This document shows, in pieces, positions 1 through 6,858 of a stretch of DNA of 43,926 bases. Every line of letters begins with the position of its first letter. The stretch's first letter is position 1. This stretch comes from Paludisphaera rhizosphaerae (GTDB lineage Bacteria; Planctomycetota; Planctomycetia; Isosphaerales; Isosphaeraceae). The stretch is taken from positions 1 through 43,926 of the forward strand of contig NZ_JAALCR010000041.1 in assembly GCF_011065895.1 (NCBI RefSeq), read 5' to 3'. Under the pieces are notes generated by a model, which was not told where the DNA came from, searched no databases, and was given only the letters and a program-made list of their open reading frames with translations. Made by a program: the position numbers and the translations under genes.

Positions 1-1392
1 TTTACCGCTCCCAGCGACTCCAGAGAGCAGCCGAACGCCCGGACCCGACGTCAGCCATCGGACGACCTCTTTCTGCTCAGGGTCGAGCGTCCTGGGCGTT
101 TCTCGAAGGGCTCTCTCGACTCGCTCGGAGGAAACCGAGCTGTCGGGGCCTTGGACGATTCGCTCGACGTCCTGGAGCATCGCCTCCTCGAGCCGCAGGA
201 TTTCCGGCGTCGTGTACCGCATCTCCGTCCGGTCGATGTACCGCGTCCCGCCCTTGGCGTCGGTCACGAGCGTCCCGATGGCGACGAGCTCGTCGCTCCC
301 GAGCTTCTCCTTGACGAGGCCGAGGGCCTCGTCGGCGGCGATGAGGCCCACCGCACGCTCGACGACCGCCTTCGTGAGCTCGGCCTCGTTCCAGTGCGAG
401 AGCTGCTCGGAGAGGGTCTTGACGGCGTCCTGGAAAATCACCTCCTTGCGTTCGGCGACCTGCTCGGGCGTCAGCCGCTCGACCGGTACTCGCAGGTCGT
501 AGAACGCCTCGAGGTCGAAGCCGAACTCACGCCCGACAGCCTGCCACTCCCTGAGGAGCTCGGCCCGCGGCACCTCGGTGTCCTTGGTCCTCCGGGTCTC
601 CAACGCGATGAGGGCCGCGTATTTGGCCGATGCGGCGTCGAGGCTGCCGGCTCGAAGGGTGATGAGCTCGTCCATCTCCGCCTTGCGTTTGCTGAACTCC
701 TCGATGAGCGGCTGAGGGACGCCTTTGATTTCAAACCCGATGCTCGAACCGATTCGCCGCTGCACGACCTCGAAGCCGAGCTCCTGAATCAAGGGGGCGA
801 ACACGGCCCGGTAGACGGCACCGCCCGCCATCTTCCAGTGGTAGAGGTGCGTCGAGTCGATGGCGGTGGTCCTCCCGTCCTCGTGCACGGTGAGGTTCAC
901 GCACAGGGCGTGCGTATGGAGTTGCGGGTCTTTGGCTCGGCTCGTGCCGTGTTCGAACAAGCAGAAGAGAAGGGGGGCCTTGACGAGCGTCTCGCCGTCC
1001 TTGCCGACGCGAGCAAACCCGGCCCTCTGCTCGATGAAGTCCAGGGCCGCTTTGACGGCCTGCTCGTGCTTGATTTCGATGGCCTTCCTCAACGCCGGGT
1101 CGGCCATCGCCCAGAGCACGGAGACCGATTTAGGGGCCGAGAACGTCAGGTCGTGGCCGGGGTTCCGGGTGTCCTTCCCGGCGTTCCTGACGAGGGATTT
1201 GTTCGTCTCGTGATGGAACCCGGCACACAGGCGTTCGACGTGCTCACGCTGGGCTAGGCCGGAAAGGCCGAGCTCCTTGGCCGCGGTGCCGTACCACGTC
1301 GGAGGCGGCTCGCCGCCCGCGGCGTAGTAGTTGATGTTTGCGAGGTCCAGGTAGTAGCCGGGTCCCTGGGCCAGAGGTGCGGCGGACAGCAC
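1..1392 (-). CDS. MobF relaxase, N-terminal part (continues at 43926)
   Basis: N-terminal 464 codons of a TrwC/TraI-type conjugative relaxase, which nicks oriT, binds the 5' end covalently through tyrosine and unwinds the transferred strand. The GTG at 1392-1390 is chosen because it gives V/M-L-S, the usual TrwC start, with GGGGG about 8 nt upstream. Tyrosine pairs sit at residues 13-14 and 22-23. The histidine motif, EHGTSRAKDPQLHTHA, lies near 147-162, with H148, H159 and H161 as likely metal ligands. The frame is open to base 1, where it reads GVAGSGK (458-464), the start of Walker A. The missing T and the rest of the helicase are encoded from 43926 downwards in the same frame. The total is about 863 aa, short for a TraI because only one helicase domain is present. 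Confidence 0.93.
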   Translation of the reverse strand, partial: MLSAAPLAQGPGYYLDLANINYYAAGGEPPPTWYGTAAKELGLSGLAQREHVERLCAGFHHETNKSLVRNAGKDTRNPGHDLTFSAPKSVSVLWAMADPALRKAIEIKHEQAVKAALDFIEQRAGFARVGKDGETLVKAPLLFCLFEHGTSRAKDPQLHTHALCVNLTVHEDGRTTAIDSTHLYHWKMAGGAVYRAVFAPLIQELGFEVVQRRIGSSIGFEIKGVPQPLIEEFSKRKAEMDELITLRAGSLDAASAKYAALIALETRRTKDTEVPRAELLREWQAVGREFGFDLEAFYDLRVPVERLTPEQVAERKEVIFQDAVKTLSEQLSHWNEAELTKAVVERAVGLIAADEALGLVKEKLGSDELVAIGTLVTDAKGGTRYIDRTEMRYTTPEILRLEEAMLQDVERIVQGPDSSVSSERVERALRETPRTLDPEQKEVVRWLTSGPGVRLLSGVAGSGK

Positions 1393-1549
1393 GTGAGGGC
1401 CCCCAAGATTCAAACAAGGTTGAACAATCTGGTATAACCGGACCTCATGGGACGCGAAAGGCCACAAACTGTCGATTATAGACGAACGCCGGATAAGCTC
1501 GCTTGCATCATAGTAGATTAGTACTATGGTATTTTGATATGACAAAATC
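1393..1549. promoter_or_regulatory. divergent intergenic region with small inverted repeat
   Basis: This spacer separates the relaxase (leftward) from the 1550 gene (rightward) and is more AT-rich than its surroundings. It holds an inverted repeat CATAGTA (1509-1515), loop GATTAG, TACTATG (1522-1528). Promoters for both directions are expected here, and oriT is possible because it lies just upstream of the relaxase start, but no nic consensus was recognised. Confidence 0.4.
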
Positions 1550-1780
1550 GTGGAAAGACGACTGACCCCGGAACAGGCCGCACATCTGAGCACGACCGTG
1601 CGGAGCATCATGGGCTACCTTCGCCGATTCGAAGAGCGGCTCAGATACAAGCAGCACGACACGAGCAGTCGGCTGTACGAGCTTGTCGTGGACGCCCACA
1701 AGGCGGTTTACTCGCTGAGCGTGGAGCTCTACTGCCAGATTCACCGACGGGACGCGAGGAAGCCGCGGAAGGACGAATGA
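1550..1780 (+). CDS. small hypothetical protein, first gene of nuclease operon
   Basis: 76 aa, unrecognised. It starts at GTG 1550; the nearby ATG at 1538 runs into an early stop in its own frame. It is predicted mostly helical and charged, has one Cys and no membrane segment, and ends in a basic tail (RRDARKPRKDE). Its TGA overlaps the ATG of the next gene (ATGA at 1777-1780), so the three genes from 1550 to 2525 are almost certainly cotranscribed and translationally coupled. Its function is therefore likely tied to the Cas4-like pair downstream. Confidence 0.7.
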   Translation: MERRLTPEQAAHLSTTVRSIMGYLRRFEERLRYKQHDTSSRLYELVVDAHKAVYSLSVELYCQIHRRDARKPRKDE

Positions 1781-2028
1781 ACAGACCGGACGACCTAGTC
1801 TCAGCATCCGAAATCGCTTCATGGGCCTGGTGCCCCGAGTCGTGGCGACTCGGGAAGCTCGGGGCCGAGCCCTCGAATCGGGCCGAGATGGTCCGCGGCG
1901 AGACGCTCCACGCGGATAAGGCCGACGTCGAGCAGAGCTCACGCTCCGCCCTGGCGTTCGGACGGCTCCTCCTCTTCTGGGCGGTGCTGCTCGCCGCCGC
2001 GGCGTTCGGCCTGGCGGTGCTCCAGTGA
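1777..2028 (+). CDS. Cas4-like nuclease, N-terminal half with membrane segment
   Basis: 83 aa. Residues 10-25 (SEIASWAWCPESWRL) match the start of Cas4/RecB-type PD-(D/E)XK nucleases, where the first cluster cysteine sits in a YCPRRFYL-like motif; C19 is the only Cys here. GETLHADK (41-48) matches RecB motif I (GxxxH), with H45 the likely metal ligand. A hydrophobic segment at about 59-82 then ends the protein. The nuclease core is absent and is supplied by the next gene, which overlaps by four bases (GTGA, 2025-2028). The order of motifs suggests one ancestral protein split between motifs I and II. The family match comes from motif reading and has not been searched. Confidence 0.7.
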   Translation: MNRPDDLVSASEIASWAWCPESWRLGKLGAEPSNRAEMVRGETLHADKADVEQSSRSALAFGRLLLFWAVLLAAAAFGLAVLQ

Positions 2029-2525
2029 CTGAGAAGCTCTTCCTCGTCGCCGCCCTCCTCGGGCTCCTGGGCCTCGTCGTGGTCGTCATCGCGTGGGCGA
2101 GGCGACGCGTCCAGGGCTTCGGGTCCGGCCGAACCGTCGCTCTCGACGACGTGACGCTCTACTCGAAGCGTTACGGCCTGGTGGGGCGTCCCGACCGAAT
2201 CGTGAAGGAAGGGGACGACGTCGTCCCAGAAGAGTGGAAGTCGTCGAGGCAGGTGAGCCACGGGCATCGGCTCCAGCTCGCGACCTATTTCATCCTCATC
2301 GAGGAGAACTACGGCCGCAGGCCGCCCTACGGCTTCGTGGTGCTCGGCGACGGCTCGCGTGTGCGTGTCGAGAACACGGAAGAGCTTTGCTCGGAGGTGG
2401 TCGAGATAGCGGAGCGGATTCGCGAGCACCGGGCCAGGATGGCTGAAGAGATTCCGGTGCAGCAGCCGGCGTGGAAGTGTGAGCGGTGCGGGCAGCGGGA
2501 GAACTGCGGGCAGGCGTCGGGGTAA
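2025..2525 (+). CDS. Cas4-like PD-(D/E)XK nuclease, C-terminal half with membrane anchor
   Basis: 166 aa from GTG 2025. A transmembrane helix lies at about 5-24, followed by RARR-type positive charge. The nuclease core follows: GRPD (54-57, catalytic D57), PEEWKSS (E70-x-K72) and HRLQLATYF with Q84. The C-terminus carries KCERCGQRENC (C152, C155, C161), the three-cysteine spacing of the Cas4 iron-sulfur cluster. The fourth cluster Cys and the motif I His would come from the preceding gene, so the two are inferred to form one composite membrane-associated exonuclease. No cas1/cas2 is nearby, so a CRISPR role is not indicated; DNA processing or defence is more likely. Confidence 0.75.
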   Translation: MTEKLFLVAALLGLLGLVVVVIAWARRRVQGFGSGRTVALDDVTLYSKRYGLVGRPDRIVKEGDDVVPEEWKSSRQVSHGHRLQLATYFILIEENYGRRPPYGFVVLGDGSRVRVENTEELCSEVVEIAERIREHRARMAEEIPVQQPAWKCERCGQRENCGQASG

Positions 2526-2544
2526 CGGGAAACTCCAAACAAAA

Positions 2545-2566
2545 ACCCCCAGCGGATGCCGGGGGT
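2545..2566 (-). terminator. rho-independent terminator
   Basis: ACCCCC (2545-2550) pairs with GGGGGT (2561-2566) around a 10-nt loop. Read leftward, the stem is followed by TTTTTGTTT, so it fits termination of the small-peptide operon on the minus strand. The same stem could weakly end the plus-strand nuclease operon, which lacks a T-run. Confidence 0.7.
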
Positions 2567-2603
2567 CCTTCAAGGAGTCGTCAAGAGCATCGATAGTATG
2601 CCC

Positions 2604-2759
2604 TTAATGGCAGCAATGAGGTCGGTTGACGGGAGGGCCGCACAGCGGCGGGAGCGGATGATTCAGGTCGTACGTGCATCCGCTGGTCTGCTCCCCGAAC
2701 CAAACACCACACCGCCGGCATCGATGGCACCAGCTACCCTTGGAAGGCGTGTAACTCAT
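2604..2759 (-). CDS. 51-aa cysteine-rich peptide
   Basis: Unrecognised peptide of 51 aa beginning MSYTPSKGSW. The ATG at 2759-2757 is preceded by GGGAG about 6 nt upstream, which decides the start over an upstream in-frame ATG. It has six cysteines: a CHRCRRC cluster near residues 11-17, a central C, a C before GPPVNR, and a terminal CCH. That pattern suggests zinc binding or disulfides. It is second in a two-gene operon and is followed by a good terminator. A 34-nt perfect palindrome separates it from the first gene. Confidence 0.55.
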   Translation of the reverse strand: MSYTPSKGSWCHRCRRCGVWFGEQTSGCTYDLNHPLPPLCGPPVNRPHCCH

Positions 2760-2796
2760 GTGAAGCTCCCGTTGGTTCGATTCGCCTTGGAAGAAC

Positions 2797-2830
2797 TGGG
2801 CGAGCCACGGACATGTCCGTGGCTCGCCCA
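2797..2830. promoter_or_regulatory. 34-nt perfect palindrome between two small genes
   Basis: TGGGCGAGCCACGGACA (2797-2813) is followed directly by its reverse complement (2814-2830). As RNA it would form a stem of about 15 bp with a tiny loop. There is no T-run on either side, so an intra-operon processing or stability hairpin, or a protein-binding site, is likelier than a terminator. Confidence 0.7.
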
Positions 2831-2844
2831 AGGGGCCATCGGGG

Positions 2845-2976
2845 TCACTTCGCGTTCGAGTTGGCCTGGCTCACGTGCTGGCCGTTCTGCGAGCCACCCA
2901 CGATGAACCCGTTGGCGGTCACGTAGTTAGAGGCACCGCCGAATCCGTTTGCGTTTTGAACATGGCCGTAGGTCAT
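2845..2976 (-). CDS. 43-aa Gly/Asn/Ser-rich peptide
   Basis: Unrecognised 43-aa peptide starting MTYGHVQNANGFGG and ending VSQANSNAK. It is rich in G, N, S, Q and A, has no cysteine, and lacks an obvious signal peptide or membrane segment. The ATG at 2976 has TGGAGCTTT 5-6 nt upstream, nearly the same leader as the second peptide (GGGAGCTTC), and both proteins start M-(T/S)-Y. It is the first gene after a strongly regulated-looking promoter at 3074-3102. Whether it acts as a structural peptide, a toxin or a modified peptide cannot be told from sequence. Confidence 0.55.
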   Translation of the reverse strand: MTYGHVQNANGFGGASNYVTANGFIVGGSQNGQHVSQANSNAK

Positions 2977-3073
2977 CGAAAGCTCCAGTTGGGAGGGACT
3001 TGAAAACCCCCCGGCACAGCGGTCTCCCAAACCACTGGCCGGCAATCGGTAAGGAAAGCCTCACCGATGCCCT

Positions 3074-3102
3074 ATAGTATTGGAAGCGGCTTCCAATTTC
3101 AA
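3074..3102 (-). promoter_or_regulatory. promoter with operator exactly filling the spacer
   Basis: Read leftward: -35 TTGAAA (3102-3097), then a 17-nt spacer TTGGAAGCCGCTTCCAA (3096-3080) that is palindromic around its centre, then -10 TACTAT (3079-3074). Transcription would start near 3067, about 90 nt before the 43-aa peptide. The spacer palindrome resembles LacI-family operators in length and symmetry. Confidence 0.7.
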
Positions 3103-3109
3103 GACTCAA

Positions 3110-3128
3110 ATGGGAAGCCGCTTCCAAT
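3110..3128. promoter_or_regulatory. second copy of the palindromic operator
   Basis: ATGGGAAGCCGCTTCCAAT differs by one base from a perfect match to the operator at 3079-3097. The copies are 31 bp apart, about three helical turns, suiting cooperative binding on one DNA face. It lies just upstream of the -35 box and just downstream of the stop codon at 3144. Confidence 0.65.
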
Positions 3129-3143
3129 ATTCGGGTTGTGTCC

Positions 3144-4046
3144 CTAACCGATTTGTTGGTTGGCAGTTATGTCTGTCAGAAACTCTTTGACGTCTTTCTT
3201 GGATATCACTTGGAAACGAGGCCAAGATGGAAGTGAAGCGATATACACAGCCGCTTTGTCAGCGGTTCGCAGTTTGAAGCTACTCACGCCTTCATGCTCA
3301 CAACGTATGGTGCATGGCTGATTGGAGTAGTGTCTTCCTTTTCGTCCTTCGCCGGTGAACAGAAGGACGGCCTCGGCTTCCTCGACTAGACTAGTGATTT
3401 GAACGGCATCGACTCTGTTCCCGGTGTAATTTCCCTTGGAGGTCCCTTCCAAGGCGATTAGCAGCTGTTCCAATTCTTCGAGCTGGAGCCGTCGAATCTC
3501 AGCGAAACGCTGCTCGGCCTGTTTGATTCGAACGTCTACCTCTTCAGGCGTGAGCTTCGGCCTATCCGGTAAGCTTGGGAAACCATCGTCAATCGCTTTT
3601 CGCAAATCCTTCTCGACTCTCTCTCGCATACCATCGTTAATATCATAGTCCGTACATATAATGAATTGTCGAACTGAGTAAGGTGCGATGTCGATGGGAA
3701 CCAGGTAGGCGGAAGCGACATCGTTCGACCGGAAGGTGATAGCTCGCTGTTCACGTTCTGGAGCTTTACCGGCGAACGATGCGGCGCCGCTCAAGACTTC
3801 TTCTAGGTCGCCCGCCCAGGAGGCTGCCTTCGTTGGGTCGACCGCCACGACCAGGATTCGAGCCCCCGGACCGAAAGAATTCGACAATCCAAGTTTATAT
3901 TGAATTATTAAATCATTGATTATTTCGTCCGCACTGATGCGGTATTTGGCCGTGCCGCGAGGAACTAGCTTGGAAAAAGCATCGCTCGCGGGAACATCGG
4001 AACCACCACGACCCGGAAGTCGTACAAGCCACATCAAAGGGTTCAC
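3144..4046 (-). CDS. hypothetical protein coupled to Tat-exported protein
   Basis: 300 aa, unrecognised. The GTG at 4046-4044 is preferred because it overlaps the upstream gene's TGA (GTGA); a longer ORF to 4292 would bury most of that gene's 3' end. It has a mixed alpha/beta composition. A charged helical stretch around LTPEEVDVRIKQAEQRFAEI, continuing through LQLEELEQLL, could form a coiled coil. No signal peptide or membrane span is evident. Local GC is lower than in the backbone (runs such as ATATTGAATTATTAAATC near 3898-3915), suggesting separate acquisition. Coupling with the upstream gene suggests joint function. Confidence 0.75.
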   Translation of the reverse strand: MNPLMWLVRLPGRGGSDVPASDAFSKLVPRGTAKYRISADEIINDLIIQYKLGLSNSFGPGARILVVAVDPTKAASWAGDLEEVLSGAASFAGKAPEREQRAITFRSNDVASAYLVPIDIAPYSVRQFIICTDYDINDGMRERVEKDLRKAIDDGFPSLPDRPKLTPEEVDVRIKQAEQRFAEIRRLQLEELEQLLIALEGTSKGNYTGNRVDAVQITSLVEEAEAVLLFTGEGRKGRHYSNQPCTIRCEHEGVSSFKLRTADKAAVYIASLPSWPRFQVISKKDVKEFLTDITANQQIG

Positions 4047-5107
4047 GATGCCAAAGCTCCGTTGACCGCTTTCTCGACAGCACAGCGAAGCACCTGGTTC
4101 AACTCCAAGTACGTGGGCACGTAACGTTCGGTGGCGTCGATGTCGAGGAGCGTGCCTTCGGGACTCAACGCCATGTGGAGGTGGTACCCCCAGACACGCC
4201 TGAGCTGGGTATCGTACGCCGTAAAGAGCCAGGCATCGATGGCCGCGTTCTTCGTGTAGAGCGTCGAACCCGTGGGGCTCAACACGGTCCAATCAGCCTG
4301 TTTCCCATGTTGACCGTACTTGTGCCAGTGACCATTTCTCAGGATTTCCCGCTCGTCGGGAGCAAACCCCAACGCATCAGTCTCGAGGCCGTGTCGGAGA
4401 TTGAAGGGCCGGGGCACGGAGAGCGTCCGCTTGACGCGGAACAACGGAGCGTGACCGTCCAACCCCAGGGGCTCGAATCTGTCGAGGACGCTGGGGTTCT
4501 TGCGGTCGCCCAGCGAAATCGGCAGGTTCATCTCGATGCTCGGGAACCGAAGGCTCAACTGCTTGGGAGAAGGGTTCATTTTAAGGGCTTCGGCACGCTG
4601 AAGCCCTATTGTCCGCTCGACCCCTTCGAGTTCTGGCGATGAGTCGATGGAAACGTGTCCTGAGGTGGTCATAATCAACGCGGGGCAGTCCTGGATGTTA
4701 AGCGGCTTCCGAACCGCATCGGCAAGTTCGAGGAAGTTGCTCAGGTCCATGACCGAGGCGTAGTGTTGAGCCGGGAACTTCTTCCTCCAGAATTCGCCTC
4801 GCATCCGCTCGGTCAACGTCGCGACCACGCTTCCGAGTGCCCGGTAAAGCTCTTTCGACATCCCCAGGGCGACGACCCCGTGAATATCTGCTTCGGAGTG
4901 CGGGCCAAGTGCGGGAACCCTGGTTGCGATTTCATCCGGCTCGATGGATTTGACCACGTAGCCCGCTGCTTGCGTCTTCGCGAAGAGCTTTGGAAGCAGG
5001 ATATGCACGGGGTCGCCCTTGCCGAACCAGGGACCGGCGTTTTCGCTGAAGGCGAATGACGAGGCGGCTGAACTCACGGCAAGCCTCATGAAATCGCGTC
5101 TACGCAC
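4043..5107 (-). CDS. putative Tat-exported protein of unknown function
   Basis: 354 aa. The N-terminus MRRRDFMRLAVSSAASSFAF has the layout of a twin-arginine signal: RRRDFM followed by a short hydrophobic stretch. This implies export of a folded, perhaps cofactor-bound protein. No catalytic motif was recognised in the mature part. A region near 280-320 has repeated aromatic residues (YDTQLRRVWGYHLHMALSPE). It is translationally coupled to the 300-aa gene downstream (GTGA). A 57-bp fragment copied from the immA gene lies between it and ardC, so it may have been placed beside ardC by recombination. Confidence 0.75.
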   Translation of the reverse strand: MRRRDFMRLAVSSAASSFAFSENAGPWFGKGDPVHILLPKLFAKTQAAGYVVKSIEPDEIATRVPALGPHSEADIHGVVALGMSKELYRALGSVVATLTERMRGEFWRKKFPAQHYASVMDLSNFLELADAVRKPLNIQDCPALIMTTSGHVSIDSSPELEGVERTIGLQRAEALKMNPSPKQLSLRFPSIEMNLPISLGDRKNPSVLDRFEPLGLDGHAPLFRVKRTLSVPRPFNLRHGLETDALGFAPDEREILRNGHWHKYGQHGKQADWTVLSPTGSTLYTKNAAIDAWLFTAYDTQLRRVWGYHLHMALSPEGTLLDIDATERYVPTYLELNQVLRCAVEKAVNGALAS

Positions 5108-5182
5108 GGAATGGCTACCCCTTCAGGCTCCCCGACTTCGGCTGGGATTCCTTCGCTTTGGCATTGTATCCCTTGTCATCCC

Positions 5183-5239
5183 GACCGCCATCGTGAGCAC
5201 CGACAGGAACTCGCACGACCTCGTCGAGAAGCGGGCGAA
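5183..5239 (+). repeat. 57-bp inverted duplicate of an immA gene segment
   Basis: Bases 5183-5239 are identical to the reverse strand of 7358-7414, inside the XRE-ImmA/IrrE gene, where they encode roughly TAIVSTDRNSHDLVEKRA just after the HEYGH zinc motif. Here the copy is non-coding, between the ardC stop (5246) and the Tat-exported gene, and points the opposite way. It looks like a recombination scar. Confidence 0.9.
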
Positions 5240-5245
5240 TCCGCC

Positions 5246-6235
5246 TCAGGCGTCGGTTCCGCGAGGCTGCAACCCGTGCAAGAGGTCCGCCGCCTTCTCG
5301 GCCAGGGCGGCGGCGACGAATATCGCCCGCTTGTCGTCCTGGAGCACCTTGAGCCAGTGGGCGACGTAGGCCGCGTGGTCCTCGCGGACGACCGGCTCCA
5401 GGTCGAGTTCCGCACACAGGAAGGAGGCCCCGATTTCGGCCACGAGCTCCTCGCGGGCGTACCCCTCGTCGCCGAACCGCTTGCGGCCGAAGTCCCGGTC
5501 GAGGCGGGCCTCGTGCTTCGTCCAGTGCGTCAGCTCGTGGAGCAGGGTGGCATAGTAGCTCTCGGCGTCCTGGAACGCCTCAAACGGCGGCATCTGGATG
5601 CGGTCCTCGTGCTGGTTGTAGTGGGCCGAGGTGCCGCCGTGTCGAACCTCGGCCCTCGTGTTCCGGCAGAACGCCTCGGCGTGCTCGATTCGCTGCACGG
5701 GGTCGAGGCGGGGGGCGGCCAGGGCGTAGAACCGCTCGGGGAGCCCCGCCACCTGCTCGGCGTTGAAGACGGTGTACTGCTTCATGAAGAAGACATCTCG
5801 CTCCTCCTCCGTGCCGTCGTCGTGCTTCTCGGTCTTCGTGAACCGGTCGGCGTAGACGACGGGCGTCCCCTTCGAGCCCGCCTTGACGTGCCCGCCCATG
5901 TCCCTGGCCTGGTTGAAGGTCATCCAGAGCGGGGCCGCGTACCCGTTCGCCACGGCCGACGACCAGAGCAGGAGCACGTTCATGCCGCGGTAGGGCTGGC
6001 CGTTGGCCCGCAGCGGCCGGGTGATGCGGCCGGCGGCGTGCTCGGCGTCCCAGGGCTTCGTCCAGGGCCGGACGCCCTTCTCGAGGTCGGCGAGTATCTG
6101 ATTCGTGACCCGGGCGTAGAGGTCCTCGCGACCGGTCGTCGGCCTCTGGGGCGGGGTCAGGTCGCGGAACGGGTCTGCGTCCTCTCGTGGGGGCTGCAAG
6201 CCCTCCGGATTGGGTTCGGGTCGTCGACTCGGCAT
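5246..6235 (-). CDS. ardC: ArdC-like antirestriction protein
   Basis: 329 aa. The N-terminal domain (about 38-160, from LYARVTNQILADLEKGVRPW) matches the ArdC single-stranded-DNA-binding domain with its conserved RPWTKPW and NGQPYRGMNVLLL. The C-terminal zincin-like domain carries LHELTHWTKHE (HExxH zinc site) followed by REELVAEIGASFL (third-ligand region). In conjugative plasmids ArdC-type proteins protect incoming single-stranded DNA from restriction. It sits third in a leftward cluster after XRE-ImmA and a PIN protein. Confidence 0.92.
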   Translation of the reverse strand: MPSRRPEPNPEGLQPPREDADPFRDLTPPQRPTTGREDLYARVTNQILADLEKGVRPWTKPWDAEHAAGRITRPLRANGQPYRGMNVLLLWSSAVANGYAAPLWMTFNQARDMGGHVKAGSKGTPVVYADRFTKTEKHDDGTEEERDVFFMKQYTVFNAEQVAGLPERFYALAAPRLDPVQRIEHAEAFCRNTRAEVRHGGTSAHYNQHEDRIQMPPFEAFQDAESYYATLLHELTHWTKHEARLDRDFGRKRFGDEGYAREELVAEIGASFLCAELDLEPVVREDHAAYVAHWLKVLQDDKRAIFVAAALAEKAADLLHGLQPRGTDA

Positions 6236-6299
6236 AGGGCCGAACCCATGCCACGACCGGCCGCGGATTTCAAGCGGGGCAGGGGCCTTCAGGGGCCGG

Positions 6300-6812
6300 T
6301 CACGGGAGCAGGTCGCCGAAGCTCAAGAGCTTCGGCTTCTTGAACTGGTGGTTGTCGTGCCAATCCAGCTTGATGGCGTCCGCTTCCGCGACGGTCAGGA
6401 GCCCCGCACGTATCGCCTCGACCACGAGGCCGACGGTGTCGAGGAGCTTGATTGTGGGATATTGGGCGGCCGTCTTCTTCCGTGCCGTGCCGTCGTCCAT
6501 CGCGAGGGGGAGCCCGCGAGCCTGGGCGGCGGCGATGGCCGAGCATTCGCCGTCGCCGAGCACGCGAAGGGCCTGCATCGCGGCGAAGGCCGCGAGCTCG
6601 GCCGGGTCGACGAGCGAGACGACGTGCAATTGGCCGGCCTTCAATGCCAGGTCGAGATTGGCGTACTGGACCGGGTACGAGGAGAGAATCTCGGCCCGCA
6701 CGTCGTCGGTGACGACGAACCGATACGCGGCGAGCCCCGCGAGCAGGTCGACCCGGCCGATGCGGAGGAAGTTAATCAGCGTGGACGTGTCGATGACGAC
6801 TTCGTCGGCCAT
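6300..6812 (-). CDS. PIN-domain protein (DUF3368-like), putative toxin
   Basis: 170 aa. It begins MADEVVIDTSTLINFL, with the first PIN acidic residue at D8. The central GDGECSAIAAA and the later LAMDDGTARK supply the remaining acidic metal ligands expected of PIN ribonucleases. It lies 46 bp downstream of the XRE-ImmA/IrrE gene on the same strand. Such PIN proteins are often paired with HTH-metallopeptidase partners, so the two may form a toxin-antitoxin-like unit. The RNA target is unknown. Confidence 0.85.
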   Translation of the reverse strand: MADEVVIDTSTLINFLRIGRVDLLAGLAAYRFVVTDDVRAEILSSYPVQYANLDLALKAGQLHVVSLVDPAELAAFAAMQALRVLGDGECSAIAAAQARGLPLAMDDGTARKKTAAQYPTIKLLDTVGLVVEAIRAGLLTVAEADAIKLDWHDNHQFKKPKLLSFGDLLP

Positions 6813-6858
6813 CCGTGGCCACCCCCCTCAGGAATCCTTTCGGGCCCTCTCGGGCTGG

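Noticed and set aside
151-1257. Long plus-strand open frame (368 codons)
   Set aside because: It is antisense to the relaxase N-terminus, whose catalytic motifs are clear on the other strand; GC-rich codon bias keeps the complementary frame open.
1777-2525. CRISPR adaptation Cas4
   Set aside because: No cas1, cas2, array or interference genes are in the circle, so a CRISPR label is not supported despite the Cas4-like motifs.
5111-6343. 410-codon plus-strand open frame
   Set aside because: Antisense to ardC, which shows HELTH and family structure; the plus-strand product has no features beyond low complexity.
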